A DNA stretch of 64,000 bases from Pseudomonadota bacterium. GTDB lineage: Bacteria; Pseudomonadota; Gammaproteobacteria; Pseudomonadales; Oleiphilaceae. A program made the position numbers and the translations under genes. Positions 1-7,796 of the stretch are shown one piece after another (within the stretch, counting starts at the first letter, position 1; each line of letters begins with the position of its first letter). The notes beneath the pieces are model-generated. The model saw only the letters and a list, made by a program, of their open reading frames with translations. It did not search any database and was not told the origin of the DNA. The stretch is taken from NCBI GenBank assembly GCA_002747395.1, contig PDPE01000042.1, positions 1 to 64,000 on the forward strand, given 5' to 3'.

Positions 1-222
1 TATTGTAGTGAAGGATTTATTTATTGTCACTTCGGTGAATTCAATCTTTGCTTCTGGTCCTTTTGTCGGTTTGAGTTTTCCTGTGACTCCTGCTTTAAAA
101 TCGCCATCAATTGATGATGATTGAACATCAGGATCCCAAAATGACCATCCTGCAACATTTTCATAAAAGGGGAATATTTGTTCAGGGGATGCTTGAATTA
201 TTATTTGCTCTTTAATTTGCAT
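1..222 (-). CDS. SRPBCC-family (polyketide cyclase-like) protein, 3' end cut by window edge
   Basis: Reading the minus strand from an ATG at 222 gives 74 codons without a stop to the window edge. The start is MQIKEQIIIQASPEQIFPFY, then a W-S-F-W-D-P segment, which is the usual opening of START/SRPBCC ligand-binding proteins. A clear AGGAG lies just upstream of the ATG. The protein should bind a small hydrophobic ligand, but which one cannot be told. It is the only minus-strand gene in the cassette-like stretch at 1-3000. The family call is moderately sure because only the N-terminal half is visible. Confidence 0.6.
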   Translation of the reverse strand, partial: MQIKEQIIIQASPEQIFPFYENVAGWSFWDPDVQSSSIDGDFKAGVTGKLKPTKGPEAKIEFTEVTINKSFTTI

Positions 223-241
223 TATTTCTCCTTTTAAAAGC

Positions 242-253
242 TAACAATCGTTA
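242..253. repeat. TAAC-AATC-GTTA palindrome, possible attC remnant
   Basis: The sequence TAACAATCGTTA carries inverted TAAC/GTTA ends like the outer boxes of an integron attC site, but with almost nothing between them. It sits between the divergent starts of the SRPBCC gene and the antitoxin gene. It could be a deleted attC or chance. Confidence 0.2.
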
Positions 254-326
254 TGCCTTAATAAACATATTGCAGACCTGTATTTGGTACTTTAAGATGT
301 ACAAAATAGGATAAAGGTGGTGTGCA

Positions 327-608
327 ATGCAAAGACTGAGAATAGATCAAGATATTAAACCTCTCTCTGAAGTTCGAACCGGAATTGCCTCGTTTATAAA
401 ACAGGTTCATGATACCAAAAGGCCTGTTGTTATTACCCAGCATGGAAAAGGGGTTGCAGTTCTTTTGGGGGTCAATGAGTATGAATCAATGCAGGAAAAG
501 ATTGAGCTTTTGACAGATATACAAATTTCTATCAACCAAATAGACAATGGAGATGGCGTTGAACACGATGACGCAAAAGAAATAATAATGCAACGGATTT
601 TAAAATGA
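327..608 (+). CDS. Phd/YefM-family antitoxin
   Basis: This 93-residue protein has the Phd/YefM N-terminal fold signature. A segment LSEVRTGIASFIKQV is followed by RPVVITQHGKGVAVLLGVNEYESM, where the strand-turn-strand 'PVVIT..GK.VAVLL...EYE' is characteristic. Such antitoxins bind their own promoter through the N-terminus and neutralise the toxin with a flexible C-terminus. The stop codon overlaps the next gene's ATG, as expected for a co-translated toxin-antitoxin pair. Its place in an AT-rich cassette-like array fits the known abundance of such modules in chromosomal integrons. Confidence 0.85.
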   Translation: MQRLRIDQDIKPLSEVRTGIASFIKQVHDTKRPVVITQHGKGVAVLLGVNEYESMQEKIELLTDIQISINQIDNGDGVEHDDAKEIIMQRILK

Positions 609-901
609 AAATAATCTGGTCTCCCCTGGCTATCGATAGAGTAGCTGAAATTGCGGGTTATACAGCAAAAGATAAACCAACTGCCGCAGAAAAATGGGTG
701 GACAAAATCTTTTCAAAAGTTGAAGGCTTGGCATCGTCTCCTAAATCGGGAAGAATTGTTCCTGAAATAAATAAAGATCAATATCGAGAAGTTATCTATG
801 GTAATTACAGAATAGTGTACCGGATTGAAGGAAAACGAATATCTGTTCTGACCGTCCGTCACGGTAAACAATTATTACCAAATGAAGAAATATTGGCATA
901 A
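605..901 (+). CDS. RelE/ParE-family toxin
   Basis: This 98-residue protein begins MKIIWSPLAIDRVAEIAGY. It has the ParE/RelE pattern of two N-terminal helices, then SSPKSGRIVPE and a C-terminal sheet with YREVIYGNYRIVYRIEG and a final VLTVRHGKQLL. The 'YR.IY..YRIVYR' and 'V..V.HG' motifs are typical of ParE-like toxins, which poison gyrase; RelE-like members cleave mRNA, and the two cannot be separated here. Its ATG overlaps the antitoxin stop (ATGA). An attC-like site begins at the toxin's stop codon. Confidence 0.85.
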   Translation: MKIIWSPLAIDRVAEIAGYTAKDKPTAAEKWVDKIFSKVEGLASSPKSGRIVPEINKDQYREVIYGNYRIVYRIEGKRISVLTVRHGKQLLPNEEILA

Positions 902-955
902 CCAGGCGTTCAACCGGACTCACTTACAGCTCGCTCGGTTAATGCGGCGTTATTC
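895..955 (+). other. Candidate integron attC site
   Basis: Immediately after the toxin gene the sequence has TAAC at 899-902 and GTTA at 949-952. Between them are partly complementary arms (AACCGG near 911 and CGGTT near 937). The layout TAAC-GCG..CAACCGG...CGGTTAATGCGGCGTTA resembles a short attC with outer R and inner L boxes. The call rests on arrangement, not on a covariance-model score. Confidence 0.5.
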
Positions 956-996
956 GTTGTTGATTTTTCTACACCGTACAGTTTCGTTAAAGGTTT

Positions 997-1371
997 ATGA
1001 GTATGATAGAAGCAACCTGTCATTGTGGGGCTTCAAAAGCAACAGCAAAGGCGATGCCAGATTTCTTGCTGGATTGTAATTGTTCGCTTCGTCGAAGGTA
1101 TAAACCTCTATGGGCATACTATGAAGCAACTCAGGTGCAAATAGAATCTGATGCTCCATTATTGGAATATGTTTGGGGTGATCGAATAATAAGATTTCAT
1201 TTTTGCCCCTGTTGTCATTGCTTGCTCTACAACAGTTCCGAGCGAGTACCGGGAAAAAAAAGAATTGGTATTAATGCTCGAATGGTGTTAACGAAAAACA
1301 TTAAAGATATTCAGGTAAGAAAATTTGACGGTGCTGATACATGGCAATTTTTCGATGAAATCAAAGGTTAA
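997..1371 (+). CDS. GFA/CENP-V domain protein (zinc-binding, glutathione-dependent formaldehyde-activating family)
   Basis: This 124-residue protein has the GFA fold pattern: an N-terminal ATCHCGA zinc motif, a second cysteine pair in LLDCNCSL, and a third site FHFCPCCHCLLY. These Cys residues are in the order used by GFA proteins to bind two zinc ions. In the family name-giver the protein was linked to glutathione-formaldehyde chemistry; the real substrate of most members is unknown. A second ATG six bases downstream could also be the start. It lies between two attC-like sequences, as expected of a gene cassette. Confidence 0.7.
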   Translation: MSMIEATCHCGASKATAKAMPDFLLDCNCSLRRRYKPLWAYYEATQVQIESDAPLLEYVWGDRIIRFHFCPCCHCLLYNSSERVPGKKRIGINARMVLTKNIKDIQVRKFDGADTWQFFDEIKG

Positions 1372-1399
1372 AGAGGTCAGACGACTGGAAGTGCTATAG

Positions 1400-1475
1400 C
1401 GTGCCGGGTGCTAACGGGGGTATGGATTAAGAGTATGCAGGCGTTCTGTCTTAAAACTACTGCCTTGACGGCACG
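1400..1475. repeat. Inverted repeat CGTGCCG...CGGCACG, possible attC-like site
   Basis: A perfect 7-bp inverted repeat (1400-1406 and 1469-1475) brackets a stretch with TAAC near 1412. A GTTA box follows near 1480. The position, between the GFA gene and the fused toxin-antitoxin gene, matches where an attC is expected, but the boxes are not convincing. Confidence 0.3.
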
Positions 1476-1522
1476 TACGTTATGACGTATTTTTGTGTAA
1501 ATTTGGTTACAGGGAGATATAT

Positions 1523-1969
1523 ATGACAATATTATCTGCTACGGAAGCCCGCTCTAATCTTTACAAGCTTATTGATCAGACATCATCATCTCATGAACCA
1601 ATTATTATCACAGGAAAGAGAGGAAATGCGGTTCTTCTTTCTGAAGAAGACTGGAAATCAATTCAGGAAACAATGTTTTTACTAAATATTCCTGGAATGC
1701 GTGAATCTATACAGGAAGGTTTGTCAACAAAGCAAGCACAGAAAGATGCGAGGAAACTATCAGGATCAGGACTGAAGTCAAAAGCAAATGAAATCATTGA
1801 TACTTTAAAGACGAATCCATACCAAATGCCTCCGCCGTATGAGAAACTCATAGGTGATTTGTCTGGCGCATATTCAAGAAGGATAAATATTCAACATAGA
1901 ATCGTATATCAAGTTATAAACACTGATAAGGTTGTAAAGGTACTTCGTATGTGGACACATTATGAATGA
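1523..1969 (+). CDS. In-frame fusion of YefM antitoxin and YoeB toxin
   Basis: A GGGAG ribosome site precedes the ATG at 1523. The first ~70 residues are YefM-like (TILSATEARSNLYKLIDQ, then EPIIITGKRGNAVLLSEEDW and IPGMRESIQEGLS). With no stop, the frame runs into a YoeB-like toxin: KQAQKDARKLS, then PPPYEKLIGDLSGAYSRRI, HRIVYQV and the terminal MWTHYE. In the family these are two adjacent genes. Here the antitoxin's C-terminal tail and the toxin's first beta strand are both missing at the junction, so a deletion probably fused them. The C-terminal His-Tyr pair and SRR arginines are kept. Toxin activity is doubtful. Confidence 0.8.
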   Translation: MTILSATEARSNLYKLIDQTSSSHEPIIITGKRGNAVLLSEEDWKSIQETMFLLNIPGMRESIQEGLSTKQAQKDARKLSGSGLKSKANEIIDTLKTNPYQMPPPYEKLIGDLSGAYSRRINIQHRIVYQVINTDKVVKVLRMWTHYE

Positions 1970-1996
1970 CAGAACAACCGTTGTTAACCAGATTAA

Positions 1997-2086
1997 GCTC
2001 TAACAAGTTGCTCAAGGTTACTCCGGCCGCAAAAAGCGCGGTCGCCGCGGGACGCACTACGCGCGCCACCTGGCAAGGCGTTATGA
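1997..2086 (+). other. Candidate integron attC site
   Basis: TAACAAGTTGCTCAAGG begins at 2001 and GGCAAGGCGTTATG ends near 2084, with a GC-rich self-complementary centre (AGCGCGG..CCGCGGG, GCGCGCC) between. A TAACAA...CAAGG left arm and a GGCGTTA right arm are classic attC edges, and the ~90-bp size is normal. It separates the fused toxin-antitoxin gene from the GyrI-like gene. Confidence 0.6.
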
Positions 2087-2099
2087 AACAGGAGAGAAA

Positions 2100-2549
2100 G
2101 TGAAAACTCAAAAAATTGACGGATTTGAAGTAACCGGAATTGTTGTTCGCACTACGAATGAAAATGAAATGAATCCTTCCACTTCAAAGATTGCCAACCT
2201 CTGGGAGACATTTTATATCAATGCTTCTCCAAAACTATCCGAGGAAGCAAAAATTTATGGAATATACACAAACTACGAATCCGATTGTACGGGTGCGTTT
2301 GATGTCATTGCATCTTCCGATATGCTGCAACTTGAAGAATTAACTGATTCAGTTAAAGTAAAAGTGCAATCGGGTCAATATCTTGTTTTTACAGCAAAAG
2401 GAGAAATGCCTCAGGTTGTAATAGAGCTTTGGGGAAAAATCTGGAACTATTTTAACTCAAAGAATTGTCCTCATAAACGTGCCTGTACAACCGACTTTGA
2501 ATATTATAAAAGTGAGAACGAGATTGAAATATATATCGCTTTGAGGTGA
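2100..2549 (+). CDS. GyrI-like / effector-binding-domain small-molecule-binding protein
   Basis: The GTG start at 2100 follows AGGAG. The 149 residues show a GyrI/AraC effector-binding fold. A first half KIDGFEVTGIVVRTTN..EM ends in IANLWETFYI. Then come IYGIYTNYESDCTGAFDVIAS, GQYLVFTAKGEMPQVVIELWGKIWNYF and a C-terminal DFEYYK...IEIYIAL. Free-standing proteins of this fold bind cationic or aromatic small molecules, and one (Cass2) is a known integron cassette product. No DNA-binding domain is present. Confidence 0.75.
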   Translation: MKTQKIDGFEVTGIVVRTTNENEMNPSTSKIANLWETFYINASPKLSEEAKIYGIYTNYESDCTGAFDVIASSDMLQLEELTDSVKVKVQSGQYLVFTAKGEMPQVVIELWGKIWNYFNSKNCPHKRACTTDFEYYKSENEIEIYIALR

Positions 2550-2552
2550 TCA

Positions 2553-2975
2553 ATGAATAAGGAAGTTGAAAAACGGTTTAACGACTACCCTGATAGAGTT
2601 CGACCAAAACTTCTTGATCTCAGAACTTTAATCCTGCACATGGCATCCGATTTGGACCTGGGTGAAGTTGAAAAATCTCTAAAATGGGGAGAACCCTGTT
2701 ACAGTGTAAAAACAGGTAGCCCAATTCGAATTGACTGGAAATTGAAATCACCAGACAATTACTATTTATTCTTTAATTGCAGAACGAAACTGGTCGATAC
2801 ATTCAGACAGTTATATGGTAATAGAGAGTTATATGGTAGTACACTTGATTTTGAAGGAAACAGAGCAATAAAGCTAAAACTGTCGGAGCCTTTGCCCAAA
2901 AAAGTCATCAAAAATTGTATAAAACTAGGTCTTACATACAAACAAATCAGGCACCTGCCACTTCTGGGAGAATAA
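2553..2975 (+). CDS. DUF1801-family protein
   Basis: This 140-residue protein follows the GyrI-like gene by three bases. It has the DUF1801 pattern: an N-terminal helix with YPDRVRPKLLDLRTLIL, then VEKSLKWGEPCYSV, RIDWKLKSPDNYYLFFNC, and a C-terminal KLKLSEPLPKKVIKNCIKLGL. The biochemical function of the family is not established. It shares a cassette-like unit with the GyrI-like gene, probably one transcript. A partial TAACAACCG edge follows at about 2987, where the cassette-like region ends and GC-richer core DNA begins. Confidence 0.7.
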   Translation: MNKEVEKRFNDYPDRVRPKLLDLRTLILHMASDLDLGEVEKSLKWGEPCYSVKTGSPIRIDWKLKSPDNYYLFFNCRTKLVDTFRQLYGNRELYGSTLDFEGNRAIKLKLSEPLPKKVIKNCIKLGLTYKQIRHLPLLGE

Positions 2976-3139
2976 TGAGAATTTTTCATAACAACCGCTC
3001 TGTGCTGCGAGTAGTATGATATTTTTCAATTCGGGCAAGTCTTTGCTTTTTCTTCAGGAATGTGCAATATAAACCCTGTTTCGAATGGCCCGGAATTCAG
3101 GCATGATGGCACGATGTTTTTTATGATGATTGGTTTGTT

Positions 3140-4375
3140 ATGACCCGACACGCCTGTTTACACTGTGATCATATGGTCACCTTACCCGGGTTGGCAGAGA
3201 ATCAGGTCGCATTATGTCCACATTGTGGTTACAAGCTGGCCCAGCATTCTGCCAATCCGCCTTCGAGTGTGATAGCACTTGGGTTCAGTGCGGTGATTAT
3301 GCTGATCTGCGCTTTGTGTTTTCCATTTTTATCATTCAGCCGCCAGGGTTTGTCACATCAGGTAACTCTGCCAGATACTGCGCCCATTCTGTTTGAGTAT
3401 CAGTATACCGTGCTAGCCATTTTGTTTGCTGTGATGACCATTGTGCTACCACTGTTGATCCTTATGTTATTGATGTTTCTGCATACAGGAATTTTACGCC
3501 GACTTCCGCCGGTGCAGGCACAGCGATTATTGCGTTTTACTCTGGCTTTATGCCCCTGGGCCATGGCAGAAATTTTTCTGGTCGGGGTGTTGGTAAGCAT
3601 GGTCAAGGTTATGTCTCTTGCTGACGTTGGATTTGGCTGGAGTTTTTGGGCCTATGCAGCATTTGTCCTGCTATATATTGGCTGTTTATCCAAACTCGAC
3701 AGAGCCCGTTTATGGCAACAGATTCAGTGTGAGCCACCAGTGAACACGGCGCCGGACTGTGACACTGCCAGAGCAATGGATAGCGGCCTGTATCAGTGTC
3801 ACACCTGCCATTTGCTCAGCCGGGATTTGCGTTGCCCGCGCTGTAACGCACACAATCATCTTCGCAAACCGCATAGCATTCAGCACACTCTGGCCTGGCT
3901 CATCACTGCGATGCTGTTTTTTATTCCTGCCAATCTGTTACCCATTATGTACACCACCACTTTGGGAAATCCATCGGGCGCAACCATTATCGGTGGTGTC
4001 ATTATTCTGTGGGAAATGGGTTCTTACCCTATCGCCATGATCATTTTTTTCGCCAGTATTGTCTTACCCCTGGCCAAGGGGATGGTATTGGTTTGGTTGT
4101 GCTATATCAGTGGTCAACCACCATCAACACAAAATGCAACCCATGCACAAATTTATCGAATGACCGAACTCATTGGCAAGTGGTCGATGGTTGATGTGTT
4201 TGTGGTGATGGTATTGGTTACCCTGGTGCAGTTGGGCAATTTAATGTCAATCACCCCGGGTTTGGGCGTGGTCTGTTTTGGGGCAATGGTTATATGCCAG
4301 ATGATCTCGGCGCATGCCTTTGATCCGCGTTTAATGTGGGATACACCAAAGCCAATAAAAGGAGCCTCATCGTGA
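3140..4375 (+). CDS. pqiA: PqiA-family integral membrane protein
   Basis: This 411-residue protein has two copies of the PqiA unit, each a small zinc ribbon followed by membrane helices. The ribbons are CLHCDH..CPHCGY at residues 4-31 and CHTCHLL..CPRCN near 220-240. The second unit has the family motif FIPANLLPIMYTTTLG. PqiA works with PqiB and PqiC in moving lipid between inner and outer membranes. The stop overlaps the pqiB start. The ribosome site is weak; a possible -10 box (ATATAA) is seen near 3070. Confidence 0.9.
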   Translation: MTRHACLHCDHMVTLPGLAENQVALCPHCGYKLAQHSANPPSSVIALGFSAVIMLICALCFPFLSFSRQGLSHQVTLPDTAPILFEYQYTVLAILFAVMTIVLPLLILMLLMFLHTGILRRLPPVQAQRLLRFTLALCPWAMAEIFLVGVLVSMVKVMSLADVGFGWSFWAYAAFVLLYIGCLSKLDRARLWQQIQCEPPVNTAPDCDTARAMDSGLYQCHTCHLLSRDLRCPRCNAHNHLRKPHSIQHTLAWLITAMLFFIPANLLPIMYTTTLGNPSGATIIGGVIILWEMGSYPIAMIIFFASIVLPLAKGMVLVWLCYISGQPPSTQNATHAQIYRMTELIGKWSMVDVFVVMVLVTLVQLGNLMSITPGLGVVCFGAMVICQMISAHAFDPRLMWDTPKPIKGASS

Positions 4376-6009
4376 CACAAACGGCGCAGGTCAAATCTGC
4401 TTCCAGAATTTCGTTTGTCTGGTTTATTCCTTTACTTGCCCTGTTTATTGGCGGTTGGATGGCCGTTCAATACCAGCGTGATAAAGGCAAAACCATTTAC
4501 ATCACTATGGCGCAAGCCGACACCATCACCGCAGGAAAAACCCAGATAAAAGTACGGAGTGTACAAATAGGGTTGGTGGATGAAATTCGCCTGGCAGATG
4601 ATCGCAAGCAGGTGGTGGTTAAAGCCACCATCGAAAAGGATTATGCCAATCTTCTGACCGAAGACAGTGCGATCTGGCTGGTTAAGCCGCGCGTTGGTGA
4701 AACCGGGATCAGTGGCCTGGGTACCTTGTTATCCGGTGTGTATCTGGAACTGGACCCGGGAACCTCTGGCAGGTTAACCGATCAATTTGCCTTGCAGGCC
4801 GAACCCTCCCTGATCAGCAGTGATATCAAGGGGCAGCGCTTCAAACTGAACAGCAAGGGCTCACAGGTTTTAAGTGCAGGTACGGGAATTTTTTATGAAG
4901 GCTATAAAATTGGCGAAATTGAAACATCTGAATTTGACTGGCAGCGTCAAAGTATGCGCTACGGTATTTTCATTTATGAGCCTTATCCCAATCTGGTGAC
5001 TTCCAATGTGGTTTTCTGGATCAATTCAGGGATTGAACTGGATTTATCAGCAGATGGAGTCAGCATCAATACCGGGCCATTATCGAAAATACTCAGTGGC
5101 GGAATCTCGGTAGGTTTACCCGAACATACGCAGCCAGGAAAAACTGTCCAGGCCGGGCATGAATTTACGTTAAGCAGCAGTTATAAAACAGCTCTGGCGC
5201 AGCGCTTTAATGATTTTGAATATTACATCGTGCTCTTTAACCAGTCACTGCGCGGCTTGAAAGCAGGTGCGCCGGTAGAATATCGCGGCCTGCGAATTGG
5301 TACGGTAGTAGAAGCACCCGCAATGATTCTGGTTGATGGCAAGCCCAGTTATTTGAATGTTGACATGGATGAACTCCCAACCCTGATTAAAATAGAGTAT
5401 GGGCGTATCTATCACGATGTTGAAATGGCGCGCAACTACTGGAAAAGCAGCATTCAAGAATCATTGCAATCCGGTTTGCGCGCTTCATTAAAACCCGGAA
5501 ATTTGCTCACAGGCGCGATGTATGTTGATTTGGACATTTACCCGGATGCTCCGCCCGAACAGCTCGCCAGGTTAGGCGAATATAATGTGTTCCCAAGTGT
5601 TTCCAGTGGTATCAGTGCATTAACCAACCAGGTATCCGGTATTTTAAATAAGGTCAAACATCTTGAAGTGGAGAAGAGTTTGGCGACGCTGGATCATACG
5701 CTTGCTGAATATCGCCAACTGGCGAAGGATTTGCGCCAACTTGCCAATCAGCCTGCAACCGCAGCATTGCCAAAAAATCTTACTCGGGATATGGCAGAGA
5801 TCACACAAAGTATGCGGCAATTCAAACAAACAATGGCGAGTTTCCAGCAAGGCTCGGCGCTGCAACAGCAAATAACGCAAACACTGCAACAAATGCAAGC
5901 GATGCTGGCAGAATTGCAAACCTTGTCGAAAGGGTTAAACAACCAACCCAATATGCTTATTTTTGACAAGAATTTACCTGAAGATCCGATCCCGAGGAGT
6001 AGCAAATAA
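4372..6009 (+). CDS. pqiB: PqiB-family MCE (MlaD-like) protein, intermembrane lipid transport
   Basis: The start is taken as the GTG at 4372, eight bases after AGGAG and overlapping the pqiA stop as GTGA. The protein is 545 residues. It has one N-terminal membrane helix (SRISFVWFIPLLALFIGGWM) and three MCE domains, recognised by repeated 'V..GS.V..RGV.IG.V' patterns such as KTQIKVRSVQIGLVDEI and GAPVEYRGLRIGTVVEA. A long C-terminal coiled coil (about 430-530) is rich in Gln and Leu. PqiB forms a hexameric periplasmic tube that carries lipid from the inner membrane toward the PqiC collar. Confidence 0.92.
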   Translation: MTQTAQVKSASRISFVWFIPLLALFIGGWMAVQYQRDKGKTIYITMAQADTITAGKTQIKVRSVQIGLVDEIRLADDRKQVVVKATIEKDYANLLTEDSAIWLVKPRVGETGISGLGTLLSGVYLELDPGTSGRLTDQFALQAEPSLISSDIKGQRFKLNSKGSQVLSAGTGIFYEGYKIGEIETSEFDWQRQSMRYGIFIYEPYPNLVTSNVVFWINSGIELDLSADGVSINTGPLSKILSGGISVGLPEHTQPGKTVQAGHEFTLSSSYKTALAQRFNDFEYYIVLFNQSLRGLKAGAPVEYRGLRIGTVVEAPAMILVDGKPSYLNVDMDELPTLIKIEYGRIYHDVEMARNYWKSSIQESLQSGLRASLKPGNLLTGAMYVDLDIYPDAPPEQLARLGEYNVFPSVSSGISALTNQVSGILNKVKHLEVEKSLATLDHTLAEYRQLAKDLRQLANQPATAALPKNLTRDMAEITQSMRQFKQTMASFQQGSALQQQITQTLQQMQAMLAELQTLSKGLNNQPNMLIFDKNLPEDPIPRSSK

Positions 6010-6623
6010 TGCGTTACACATGGCTGTTGGCAGTATTGTTTTTAGTTGGATGCAGTAGCACATCGAATAAGGGCGCGATCAAGTATTATCAATTTGGCAG
6101 TAGCGATCGTACTATGGTACAGCGCCACATCAAACACAGTCCTTTTATTTTGCAAGTCAATCCTGTGCACGTAGAAGGGTTAATCAACCAACGGGGAATT
6201 GTAATGCAATTGCCCGATCATCGAATTTACGCCGCCAACTATCATGTGTGGGCGGATTTGCCGGGTAATATGCTTACCAATACAGCACAAAGGCTGTTGC
6301 TAACCATGCTGCCGCAGTGGCTGGTGGTGAAAAGTGGCTCCCTGCACAGCAATGATAGCCAGCAGGCGTTTTATCAGCTCGATATGAAACTGAACGAATT
6401 GAATGGTTCTGCCGACAATACGGCGCGGGTTTCAGGAATCTGGCAGCTATCTCGTGTCGATAACTCGGGGAAAATCGCTATTGTGCAATTGCATCGTTTT
6501 CATCAGGAAATTCCGCTGGAAGCCGATGGTTACGCGGCATTGGTGGCTGCATTACAATCGGGCTGGCAACAGGTGCTTCAGCAAGTTAGCCAGAATGTAG
6601 CGGCACTGAACAGGGCACAATAA
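6009..6623 (+). CDS. pqiC: PqiC-like lipoprotein (ABC-type transport auxiliary family)
   Basis: This 204-residue protein begins MRYTWLLAVLFLVGCSSTSN, a lipoprotein signal peptide with lipobox LVGC. The body matches PqiC/YmbA proteins: 'KYYQFG' early, 'VNPVHVEGLINQRGIVMQLPDHRIYAANYHVWADLP' in the middle (here in short segments), and a C-terminal helix rich in Gln. The ATG overlaps the pqiB stop as TAATG, so the three genes are translationally linked. PqiC sits on the inner face of the outer membrane and receives lipid from PqiB. Confidence 0.88.
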   Translation: MRYTWLLAVLFLVGCSSTSNKGAIKYYQFGSSDRTMVQRHIKHSPFILQVNPVHVEGLINQRGIVMQLPDHRIYAANYHVWADLPGNMLTNTAQRLLLTMLPQWLVVKSGSLHSNDSQQAFYQLDMKLNELNGSADNTARVSGIWQLSRVDNSGKIAIVQLHRFHQEIPLEADGYAALVAALQSGWQQVLQQVSQNVAALNRAQ

Positions 6624-6654
6624 TATACACGAACATACACGCGCAATGGCGACC

Positions 6655-6723
6655 CCGATTTCAGGCAATCTCGATCGAATGATGGGTGCCTTTTAACACC
6701 AGACGGCGAATGCCTGAAATCGG
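6655..6723. terminator. 13-bp inverted repeat between convergent pqiC and arsC, possible bidirectional terminator
   Basis: CCGATTTCAGGCA at 6655-6667 is perfectly inverted at 6711-6723 (TGCCTGAAATCGG). The 43-base loop itself contains GGTG..CACC around a TTTTAA. It lies between convergent genes, so a shared terminator is likely, although the loop is long and the U-tract is weak. Confidence 0.4.
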
Positions 6724-6754
6724 TATATTCAGGCGCACGACCTGATCGCAAAAT

Positions 6755-7108
6755 CTATAGCAACTGTTCAACATTCTCCGGAGGTCTTCCCACTACGGCC
6801 CGGTTCCCCCTGACCACAATGGGGCGCTCGATCAGTTTCGGGTATTGCTGCATCAGTGCAATCACCTGATCGTCGGTCAGTTCCGGGTTGTTCAGTCCCG
6901 CTTCCTTGTATTCTGCCTCTTTGGTGCGCAACAGTTCCCGTGGCTTGATGCCGAGTTTGTCAATAATGTCTGTCAGTGTGGCCTGGTCAGGTGGTGTTTC
7001 CAGATACTTGATGATGGTCGGCCGGATGCCCTTTTCTTCCAGCAAGGCGAGAGTTTGCCTGGACTTTGAGCAGCGTGGATTGTGGTAGATGGTGACGGTG
7101 TCTGACAT
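6755..7108 (-). CDS. arsC: ArsC-family arsenate reductase (glutaredoxin type)
   Basis: This 117-residue protein begins MSDTVTIYHNPRCSKSRQTL, with the catalytic cysteine in NPRCSKS. It has the family's basic residues in LLRTKE and RPIVVRGNRAVVGRPPE, which position arsenate. ArsC reduces arsenate to arsenite with glutathione and glutaredoxin. No other ars genes are adjacent; an ArsJ/GAPDH cluster lies 33 kb away. Some members of this subfamily (YfgD-like) have no proven arsenate activity, so the role is the best guess. It is convergent with pqiC. Confidence 0.85.
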   Translation of the reverse strand: MSDTVTIYHNPRCSKSRQTLALLEEKGIRPTIIKYLETPPDQATLTDIIDKLGIKPRELLRTKEAEYKEAGLNNPELTDDQVIALMQQYPKLIERPIVVRGNRAVVGRPPENVEQLL

Positions 7109-7301
7109 GGTTATCTCATTCGGTATTTACTATTTTTACACTGGCTGGGTGCAGGTACGGATGATATTGGTTAAGATTGCTTTCGGCGCGATTATAGCAC
7201 CATTTTCAAACGGACAATAAACCGGAAAAAGCGTTTCGGGTCTGTTGGCCAAATCGGAGGCCGATACCGGGTGGGTGGTTACAACAGGAGCATATTTCAA
7301 G

Positions 7302-7793
7302 ATGTTTAAAAAATTTCGCTTTTTCATCTTCTGCCTGTTACCCGGTTTACTAACGGCTTGTGGTCAACAGGGCCAGGATACAGTGGCCGGGATAGACCCC
7401 GCAGCGCTGCGATACTATCAAAGCCTGGCGGCACCCGGAGACTGGTTGGTGATTAATTACTGGGCAGAATGGTGTCCACCCTGTATCGAGGAGATCCCCG
7501 AGTTAAACAGGGTGCATCAGCAGGCCGGCTTTTCGGTGTTCGCCGTCGATGATCACCTGAGCGATAAACAGGTGCTTGACGCCCGGGCGAAAAAGGCGGG
7601 TATCGACTATATTGTGCTGGACCATGACCCGTCTGAAAGTTTGGGATACGAGCGCCCCGGAGTGCTACCCGCGACGGTGTTGATTCACCCTGAGAGCGCG
7701 GTGACCAGATACCTGTTTGGTGCCCAGACAAAAGCATCGATTCTGCAAACCATCAGGGCGCTTCAGGAAAGTGCCCCCAGTGAGACCAACTGA
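7302..7793 (+). CDS. TlpA/ResA-like thiol-disulfide oxidoreductase lipoprotein
   Basis: The start at 7302 is chosen because it gives a lipoprotein signal (MFKKFRFFIFCLLPGLLTACG, lipobox LTAC) and has CAGGAG upstream. The 163-residue protein has a thioredoxin fold with the active site NYWAEWCPPCIEEIPELN and the cis-proline segment GVLPATVLI. It should reduce or exchange disulfides in periplasmic proteins while anchored to a membrane. The gene ends three bases before dnaE, so the two may share a transcript. Confidence 0.85.
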   Translation: MFKKFRFFIFCLLPGLLTACGQQGQDTVAGIDPAALRYYQSLAAPGDWLVINYWAEWCPPCIEEIPELNRVHQQAGFSVFAVDDHLSDKQVLDARAKKAGIDYIVLDHDPSESLGYERPGVLPATVLIHPESAVTRYLFGAQTKASILQTIRALQESAPSETN

Positions 7794-7796
7794 TTT

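Noticed and set aside
882..1079. Frame overlapping the toxin end and the attC-like site
   Set aside because: It runs through the attC-like DNA and has no ribosome site or domain.
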